From Ruegeria sp. ANG-S4 (GTDB lineage: Bacteria; Pseudomonadota; Alphaproteobacteria; Rhodobacterales; Rhodobacteraceae), in assembly GCF_000814005.1 (NCBI RefSeq), contig NZ_JWLK01000010.1, forward strand, positions 124,001 to 188,000: 64,000 nucleotides of DNA, written 5' to 3'. The position numbers were made by a program, and so were the translations under genes. Below, in pieces: positions 57,999 to 64,000 of this stretch; within the stretch, counting starts at the first letter, position 1, and every line of letters begins with the position of its first letter. Under the pieces are notes generated by a model that was given only the letters and a program-made list of their open reading frames with translations, did not search any database and was not told where the DNA came from.

Positions 57999-58286
57999 TC
58001 AGCCGTTGACGCTGTCCTTCAGCGCCTTGGCGATGGTCATCTTGACCACCTTGTCGGCTTCTTTCTTGAACTGTTCGCCTGTGGCCGGGTTGCGCACCAT
58101 GCGCTCGGGGCGTTCGCGGCAGTAGATTTTGCCGACGCCGGGCAGGGTCACTGCGCCACCGGCTGAAACTTCACGGGTGATCAGGCCGGTCATGGCCTCC
58201 AACGCCGCGTTCGCAGCTTTCTTGTCGGTTCCCATTTCCTCAGCGAGAGCAGCAACCAGCTGAGTCTTTGTCATAGGCTTTGCCAT
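57999..58286 (-). CDS. HU-family DNA-binding protein
   Basis: 95 residues, close to the normal HU length. The helical N-terminus TKTQLVAALAEEMGTDKKAA is followed by a beta-arm with GVGKIYCRERPERMVRNPATGE. The arm carries CRERPERMVRNP rather than the usual F.v..R..R.grNPqTGe, a variant seen in alphaproteobacteria. Nucleoid architecture or a minor HU paralogue is likely. Confidence 0.93.
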   Translation of the reverse strand: MAKPMTKTQLVAALAEEMGTDKKAANAALEAMTGLITREVSAGGAVTLPGVGKIYCRERPERMVRNPATGEQFKKEADKVVKMTIAKALKDSVNG

Positions 58287-58416
58287 TTCTTGGTCTCCTT
58301 AACGTGCCCGATAAATAGGGCCTCACCGCGTAACTGTAACGGGATATTGTGGGCGAACACAACGAATAGTAGCGCCGAAAACCCTAAAAATATGGGGAAA
58401 TCGTTGCTTTTTTGCG

Positions 58417-59877
58417 TCAGAGGAAGGCCGTTTCGTCGAACGAACGCAATTTCCGGCTGTGCAACCGCTCCAATGGCATCCCGCGCAGGTGCTCCATCGC
58501 CCGAATTCCGATGGCCAGATGGCGGCTGACCTGCGTTGTATAAAAGGCCGAAGCCATGCCTGGCAACTTCAATTCGCCATGCAAGGGTTTGTCCGAAACA
58601 CACAGCAACGTGCCATAGGGAACACGGAACCGATAGCCGTTTGCAGCGATGGTGGCGCTTTCCATATCCAGGGCAATCGCCCGCGACTGGCTAAGCCTTT
58701 GGACCGGACCGGATTGATCGCGCAGTTCCCAGTTACGGTTGTCGACAGAGGCGACGGTCCCTGTGCGCATGATCCGCTTGAGCTCGTACCCTTCCAGTTC
58801 GGTCACTTCCGCGACGGCGCGTTCCAATGCGACCTGAACCTCGGCCAGCGGCGGGATCGGGACCCAGACCGGCAAATCGTCGTCCAGCACCTTGTCCTCA
58901 CGCAGATAGGCGTGGGCCAGGACAAAATCGCCCAACGCCTGCGTGTTCCGCAGGCCGGCGCAATGACCGACCATTAGCCAGGCATGCGGGCGCAGCACCG
59001 CGATGTGATCCGTCGCGGTTTTCGCATTGGACGGACCAACGCCGATATTCACCAGCGTAATCCCCGACCCGTCCTCTCGTTTCAGGTGATAGGTCGGCAT
59101 CTGCGGCAGTTTCAGAGGCTGTTCCAGCGGCGCATTGGCGTCTGAGATCACGACATTCCCGGTCGAGACAAAACTTGTGTAGCCGCTATCGGGATCGGCC
59201 AATTGCTCGCGGGCGTAATTCTCGAACTCCGAGACGTAGAACTGGTAGTTGGTGAACAAAACATGGTTCTGGAAATGGTTCGGGTCGGTGGCCGTATAAT
59301 GTGACAGACGCGCAAGGGAATAATCGACGCGTTGCGCTGTGAACAAAGCCAGCGGGCCAACGTCGTCCACATCATCCACGCCATTGACGATGTCGTCATT
59401 GGTGGTGGACAGATCGGGTACGTCAAATACGTCGCGCAGGGTAAACCCCGCAGCACCTTGTTGCGGAACATGCAGGTCGGGATTGCTTGCGACCGCAAAA
59501 TGCACCGGGATAGGTGTGTCGGATGCTCCAATCGTGACCGGTTGGTCATGGTTTCGGATCAGCAGCGCAATCTGCTGGGTCAGGTAGGACCGGAACAGAT
59601 CAGGCCGTGTGACCGTTGTGGCATGAACGCCGGGTTCTGAGACGTGGCCGAAACTCAAACGACTGTCCACCTGCGCATAAGACGACGTTTTGATGCGGAT
59701 TTCCGGGTAATAGGCTCTGTACCGTGCATCTGGTGCGTTCTCTTGCATTGCCTTGGCAAAGCTGTCGCACAAGAACTGCGTTGCCTGTTCGTACAGCTCT
59801 TCCAACCGGACAACGGCGGCTGCCGGGTCCGTGAATTGCTCGGGTTGGGGGACGTCAGGCGTTTTTATTATTGTCAT
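58417..59877 (-). CDS. amn: AMP nucleosidase
   Basis: 486 residues, hydrolyses AMP to adenine and ribose 5-phosphate. The C-terminal nucleoside-phosphorylase-like domain has VNIGVGPSNAKTATDHIAVLRP and the catalytic ALDMESATIAANGYRFRVPYG. The N-terminal regulatory domain is present in full. Its ATG lies inside the end of ade (ATGA overlap), so adenine made here is probably deaminated at once. Confidence 0.94.
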   Translation of the reverse strand: MTIIKTPDVPQPEQFTDPAAAVVRLEELYEQATQFLCDSFAKAMQENAPDARYRAYYPEIRIKTSSYAQVDSRLSFGHVSEPGVHATTVTRPDLFRSYLTQQIALLIRNHDQPVTIGASDTPIPVHFAVASNPDLHVPQQGAAGFTLRDVFDVPDLSTTNDDIVNGVDDVDDVGPLALFTAQRVDYSLARLSHYTATDPNHFQNHVLFTNYQFYVSEFENYAREQLADPDSGYTSFVSTGNVVISDANAPLEQPLKLPQMPTYHLKREDGSGITLVNIGVGPSNAKTATDHIAVLRPHAWLMVGHCAGLRNTQALGDFVLAHAYLREDKVLDDDLPVWVPIPPLAEVQVALERAVAEVTELEGYELKRIMRTGTVASVDNRNWELRDQSGPVQRLSQSRAIALDMESATIAANGYRFRVPYGTLLCVSDKPLHGELKLPGMASAFYTTQVSRHLAIGIRAMEHLRGMPLERLHSRKLRSFDETAFL

Positions 59878-61676
59878 GCAAGTGGTTCCAGAAGATCGAT
59901 CTTTTCAAAACTGCGCACATCCACAAGGCCAAGATCCGAAATCCGCAGTTCGGGGATCACGACCAATGCCAGCAGGGAATGCTGCATATAAGCGTTGTTG
60001 AGCGTGCAGCCGCACGCATGCATCGCGGCCACGATGTCTTCGGCCCTGGCCGCGACCTGAGCGGCCGGACTGTCGGACATCAGGCCCGCAATCGGCAACT
60101 CTACTAGTGCAAGCTCCTGACCGTCGCGGTAAACGGTGATGCCTCCTCCAACCTCGGCAAGGCGATTGGCGGCCATCGCCATTTGCGCGCGATCGGTTCC
60201 CACCACGATCATGTGGTGGCTGTCATGGGCGACGGTCGATGCCATCGCCATTTTCCCCTGATAGCCAAATCCCGAGACAAAGGCGTTCGTAACCCCGCCG
60301 GTGGCCTTGTGACGTTCGACCAAAGCGATTTGGCAGACATCGCCTTCACCTTCAACCAGACCTTCGATTATCGGCAGCTCGGCTTTCAGGGCTTTCGTTG
60401 GCGCCTGGTTTTCCACCACGCCGATAACGTTGGCTCGCACGCGGTTGGCGCCATTTGGCGCTGCAATCTCAAAGTCGGACTGGCTGAGGGCATGCCCCAG
60501 ATGTACCGTGTTACGCGCGGTATCTGGCCAGTTCAGATGCGGACAATCCACGGAAATTGACCCGTTTTCGGCTACGACCTGACCCCGCGCAATGACCGTT
60601 TCGATTGGCAATTCGGTCAGATCCGAACTCAGGATAATGTCCGCGCGTCGTCCCGGTGTGATCGAGCCGATCTCGCGCTCCAGCCCGAAATGTGTGGCGG
60701 TGTTGATCGTCGCCATTTGCAGCGCGATCAACGGATCGCAACCGCAGGAAATTGCGTGCCGGACGACGCGGTTCATGTGCCCATCGTTGATCAGCGTACC
60801 GGAGTGACAATCATCCGTGCACAGAATGAAGTTGCGCGGGTCCAGACCCTTTTCCGTGATGGCCGTGATCTGGCTTTCGATATCATACCACGCCGAACCC
60901 AGCCGCATCATGGACCGCATACCCTGCCGTACGCGTGCGACCGCGTCAGCCTCGCACGTGCCTTCATGATCGTCAGCGGGGCCACCTGCTACGTATGCCG
61001 CGAAATCAGACCCTAAATCAGGGGAAGCATAGTGCCCGCCCACGGTTTTCCCTGCACGCTGCGTCGCCGCGATTTCTGCCAGCATCTTGGGATCACCGTG
61101 GATGACACCAGGGAAATTCATCATCTCGCCCAGACCGATGATGCCAGGCCAGTTCATGGCCTCGGCCACATCCTCCGGCGTGATTTCATACCCGGTCGTC
61201 TCCAACCCCGGTGCCGAAGGCGCACACGACGGCATCTGGGTATAGATGTTCACCGGCTGCATCATCGCCTCGTCATGCATCAGGCGCACGCCTTCGAGGC
61301 CGAGGACATTGGCGATCTCATGCGGGTCGGTAAACATGCTGGTCGTGCCGTGGGGAATAACAGCACGCGCAAATTCCGCCGGTGTCAGCATGCCGGATTC
61401 GATATGCATATGTCCGTCGCACAGGCCGGGGATCATAAAGCGGCCGCCAGCGTCGATAATCCGGGTGTCCGGGCCGACGCAATGCGACGCGTCAGGGCCC
61501 ACGTATGCAATCCGACCGTCGGCGATGGCAATGTCGTGATCCGACAACACCTCGCGGCTGTGCACATTCACCCAGACGCCACCGAGAAGAACTGTATCCG
61601 CGGCCTCGCGACCGGCGGCAACTGCTATCAGACGGGGGGCGACATCGGGCCAGCTGGGGAAAGGTGTGAATTCCAT
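59874..61676 (-). CDS. ade: Adenine deaminase
   Basis: A 600-residue amidohydrolase turning adenine into hypoxanthine. Metal-binding motif PGLCDGHMHIESGMLTP near 88-104, then GLGEMMNFPGV and LCTDDCHSGTLIN. With amn directly downstream it forms the AMP to adenine to hypoxanthine route. First gene of a two-gene operon; 98 bases separate it from the LysR gene on the same strand. Confidence 0.95.
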   Translation of the reverse strand: MEFTPFPSWPDVAPRLIAVAAGREAADTVLLGGVWVNVHSREVLSDHDIAIADGRIAYVGPDASHCVGPDTRIIDAGGRFMIPGLCDGHMHIESGMLTPAEFARAVIPHGTTSMFTDPHEIANVLGLEGVRLMHDEAMMQPVNIYTQMPSCAPSAPGLETTGYEITPEDVAEAMNWPGIIGLGEMMNFPGVIHGDPKMLAEIAATQRAGKTVGGHYASPDLGSDFAAYVAGGPADDHEGTCEADAVARVRQGMRSMMRLGSAWYDIESQITAITEKGLDPRNFILCTDDCHSGTLINDGHMNRVVRHAISCGCDPLIALQMATINTATHFGLEREIGSITPGRRADIILSSDLTELPIETVIARGQVVAENGSISVDCPHLNWPDTARNTVHLGHALSQSDFEIAAPNGANRVRANVIGVVENQAPTKALKAELPIIEGLVEGEGDVCQIALVERHKATGGVTNAFVSGFGYQGKMAMASTVAHDSHHMIVVGTDRAQMAMAANRLAEVGGGITVYRDGQELALVELPIAGLMSDSPAAQVAARAEDIVAAMHACGCTLNNAYMQHSLLALVVIPELRISDLGLVDVRSFEKIDLLEPLA

Positions 61677-61774
61677 GGCCCAACTTTCCTCAATGCGGCA
61701 GAAGGTGCAACCCCCGCAAAAGCGGTATCATGAAACCGTCACGAAGCGGTTGTGGTCATGCAGATCGCCAGAGA

Positions 61775-62656
61775 TCACCGGGCCGCTGGCTCCGGGAATT
61801 GCGCACGCACCCAATTCGCAAAGGCAACGGCCCCAGGCGTGTCTTCCGCCTGTGGTGACAACAAAAGGTAATAGGCTTCGGGCATCACGGCACGATGTTC
61901 AAAGGGGGCGACCAGCCTGCCGTCTTCGATCAGGCGTTTGGCAATGGCATCATGGGCCAGGCACAAACCACCGCCGGCCATCGCAACGGACAGACATACC
62001 AAATAGGTCGTGGCGTAGGTAATTGGCGGTTTTTCCCAGTTTAGAGCCTGATCTTCTGCCCAGTTGGCCCAGTTGGACAACAAGTTGGAACAATCGAACA
62101 GGGGCTGCTGTTGCAACGTTCCCAGGGTGACCTCATATCCCGGTGCGCAGACCGGGTAGTAATGATCTGTGCATAACAGCTCGGTTCTTACGGTGTCGGC
62201 GGGGCGCAGCGAGTAACGGATTTCCACGGCCGCGCCTTCCGCCATTTCGCGCGGTTCCCAAAGCTCGGTGAAGATGTTGAGTTGCACATCCGGATATTGC
62301 GCACGAAATGCAGGCAGGCGCGGCGCCAGCCAGTTGACGGCAAAGCTGATGTTGCACTGAACTTGCACCGCGTTTTGCTGCGCGCCTGTCACCGCCTGTG
62401 TTCCCCGCAGCAACGTGCGAAAAGCTTCGCGTACTACGGGTAGATAGGTGATACCGCCTTCGGTCAGTTCCAACGCCTTGGGACGTCTCAGGAACAGCGG
62501 TTGACCAAGATACGCTTCGAGGGATTTGATTTGCTGGCTGACCGCGCTTTGCGTCATGTTCAGATCCCGCGCGGCCCCGGTGAAAGACAAGTGGCGTGCC
62601 GCTGCTTCGAATGTGCGAAGCCAACCCAGCGGCGGAAGCTTGTTCTGAACGGCCAT
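61775..62656 (-). CDS. LysR-family regulator (GcvA-like)
   Basis: 293 residues: winged helix at about 8-65 (LRTFEAAARHLSFTGAARDL, SAVSQQIKSLEAYLGQPLF), then an effector domain. The start is ATG 62656 behind GGTGAGG. It is divergent from the class II aldolase gene. The 114-base gap contains the dyad ACTA-N6-TAGT near its own start, a possible binding site. It probably controls that aldolase gene. Confidence 0.9.
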   Translation of the reverse strand: MAVQNKLPPLGWLRTFEAAARHLSFTGAARDLNMTQSAVSQQIKSLEAYLGQPLFLRRPKALELTEGGITYLPVVREAFRTLLRGTQAVTGAQQNAVQVQCNISFAVNWLAPRLPAFRAQYPDVQLNIFTELWEPREMAEGAAVEIRYSLRPADTVRTELLCTDHYYPVCAPGYEVTLGTLQQQPLFDCSNLLSNWANWAEDQALNWEKPPITYATTYLVCLSVAMAGGGLCLAHDAIAKRLIEDGRLVAPFEHRAVMPEAYYLLLSPQAEDTPGAVAFANWVRAQFPEPAAR

Positions 62657-62770
62657 AACCTCACCATAAGTTTTACTAATGGAATAGTGCGGTTTTTTTC
62701 GTTGGTCAAATGCGGTTGGCGGATGCACGATTTCCACTAATCCGCATCTGAGTCCTGAGGGGTGGGAAAA

Positions 62771-63526
62771 ATGAGCGTCGCGAATCTTCGTCCGAACATC
62801 GATCATTGGCAGGAACGCGTGGATCTGGCCGCTGCATTCCGGTGGACTGTGCGCCTGAACATGCATGAAGCTGTGGCCAATCATTTCAGCCTTGCGGTGA
62901 ATGAGGATGGAACGCAGTTCCTGATGAATCCCAACCAGATGCACTTTGCGCGAATCCGGGCCTCGGACCTGCTGTTGCTGGACGCCAATGACCCTGAAGT
63001 CATGGAGCAACCGGGCGCGCCGGACCCTACCGCATGGGGATTGCACGGCTCGATTCACAGGCATTGCGCCCATGCGCGGTGCGTCATGCACGTTCATTCC
63101 GTGTTTGCGACAGTTCTGGCCTCGTTGGCAGACAGCACGCTTCCGCCGATCGATCAGAACACGGCGACGTTTTACAACCGCTATGTCATCGACCAGGAGT
63201 TTGGTGGACTGGCCTTCGAAAGTGAAGGCGAACGCTGTGCTTCGATGCTGTCTGATCCAAAGAAAAAGGTCATGATCATGGGCAATCATGGCGTGTTGGT
63301 GATCGGCAGAGACCCTGCAGACACCTTTAATAGGCTCTATTATTTCGAACGCGCCGCAGAAACCTACATCCGCGCGCTGCAAACTGGCCAAAAGCTTCGT
63401 GTGTTGTCGGATGAGATCGCCGAAAAGACCGCACAAGAGCTGGATGACTATCCAGATCAGGCGGGATCGCATCTGCGCGAGGTCAAGGCGCTGCTGGATG
63501 CCGAAGGTTCCGACTACGCAACCTGA
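62771..63526 (+). CDS. Class II aldolase/adducin-family protein
   Basis: 251 residues. Zinc-binding histidines appear in VMHVHSVFATVLASL (HVH) and a later His in GNHGVLVIG, with LHGSIHRHCAHARC before. Family members act as sugar-phosphate aldolases, epimerases or decarboxylases; the substrate is not evident. Start ATG 62771 follows GAGGGGTGGG. Divergent LysR neighbour. Confidence 0.86.
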   Translation: MSVANLRPNIDHWQERVDLAAAFRWTVRLNMHEAVANHFSLAVNEDGTQFLMNPNQMHFARIRASDLLLLDANDPEVMEQPGAPDPTAWGLHGSIHRHCAHARCVMHVHSVFATVLASLADSTLPPIDQNTATFYNRYVIDQEFGGLAFESEGERCASMLSDPKKKVMIMGNHGVLVIGRDPADTFNRLYYFERAAETYIRALQTGQKLRVLSDEIAEKTAQELDDYPDQAGSHLREVKALLDAEGSDYAT

Positions 63527-63548
63527 CATCTATTTCCGGGAGATCACA

Positions 63549-64000
63549 ATGACCGACGCCGCTCAGGATCCCGAAGCCGCCCGCTGGCACTACCATCCCG
63601 AAGGCCCGGTTGGGCTGAACCCGTTGTTCAGTTGGCCGCCCAGGCCCGCGGCGGTTTTCAGGTGGTACAGCGGCGCGTGGCTTCAGATAACGTCTTTGAC
63701 GCTTTGTTTGTTGCTGGCCATTGTTGCCTACGCGTTTTTCTTTCCCGCGCTGGAGACGATGAAGACCTTTTCGCCCGGTTGGATGTTTCGCATCTGGCTT
63801 CTGAACATCGTGCCGCAGATCGTGGTGGCCGGCGGCCTGCATTGGTGGCTGTACATGCGCAAAGGGCAGGGCATGTACAAAAAGTTCGATCGAAGGGATC
63901 TGACCCGCGACAACGGAACCTTCACATTCCGCAATCAGGTGCTGGACAATATCTGGTGGACGCTCGGCAGCGCCATGACTGTGGCGACCGTTTATCAGTG
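63549..64000 (+). CDS. Sterol desaturase/fatty acid hydroxylase-family protein (partial, N-terminal part only)
   Basis: 150 residues visible before the window ends. A polar start (MTDAAQDPEAARWHYHPEGP) is followed by two or three membrane helices and FTFRNQVLDNIWWTLGSAMT, a segment I associate with roseobacter sterol-desaturase-type proteins. The histidine clusters would lie beyond the edge, so the assignment is provisional. It begins 22 bases after the aldolase gene and may share its transcript. Confidence 0.6.
   Translation, partial: MTDAAQDPEAARWHYHPEGPVGLNPLFSWPPRPAAVFRWYSGAWLQITSLTLCLLLAIVAYAFFFPALETMKTFSPGWMFRIWLLNIVPQIVVAGGLHWWLYMRKGQGMYKKFDRRDLTRDNGTFTFRNQVLDNIWWTLGSAMTVATVYQ

Overview
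The window looks like chromosome of a Roseobacter-group alphaproteobacterium (Rhodobacterales). The grounds are the high GC and GC-rich third positions, a form I aerobic CO dehydrogenase operon, a secreted Hint-domain protein, choline-sulfate and carnitine genes, and a GC-rich intergenic element of a kind I associate with this order. Gene names come from reading motifs and translations by eye; no database search was run.

Region by region. 1-0.9 kb: partial CaiB/BaiF CoA-transferase. 1.3-9.8 kb: cox operon, coxC-M-S-L-D-E-F-(35-codon ORF)-G, with the form I active-site signature AYRCSFR in CoxL, so the cell can probably oxidise CO as an energy supplement. 9.8-20.5 kb: an AT-richer sterol-desaturase/acyltransferase fusion, asd, an LPS-core type glycosyltransferase, an MFS carrier, a DUF3095 protein, HpaR-like and BoxR-like regulators, a YcaQ-like protein and a LacI regulator. 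20.6-23.5 kb: tRNA-Arg(CCT), a GNAT and a class III cyclase with TolB-like and TPR parts. 23.5-28.5 kb (minus strand): YcaO, TfuA, a zinc metalloprotease and a protein ending in seven SGAK(V/A) units. This looks like a peptide-backbone-modification (RiPP-like) locus and is the strongest candidate for an undescribed system. 28.5-37.1 kb (minus strand): quaternary-amine catabolism with carnitine dehydrogenase, two SDRs, an aldehyde dehydrogenase, a beta-keto acid cleavage enzyme, choline sulfatase, a Rieske oxygenase and an AraC/GlxA regulator.

37.1-41.3 kb is an AT-richer patch. It holds two copies of a roughly 95-nt hairpin element that reads like a small RNA on the minus strand, two membrane micropeptides of 27 and 33 residues, an SMR-like protein, and a run of exported proteins. 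Two of those genes carry a single in-frame stop, one of them exactly at a lipobox cysteine. 41.3-64 kb is mostly housekeeping: tRNA-Leu(CAG), an NDUFA9-like protein, uppP, gltD-gltB, a Hint protein, mtgA, a GST, queG, a hydantoinase-like protein, msrA-msrB, a periplasmic glutathione peroxidase, a DMT exporter, an HU protein, amn-ade purine salvage, a LysR/class II aldolase divergon and a partial sterol desaturase.

How the genes fit together: the cox operon makes, matures and couples CO dehydrogenase to respiration. The 28-37 kb operon turns choline sulfate and carnitine into central metabolites. YcaO and TfuA overlap by ATGA and would act as one modifying enzyme, with the protease next to them as a possible maturation step and the repeat protein as a possible substrate. 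amn and ade also overlap by ATGA and convert AMP to adenine and then hypoxanthine.
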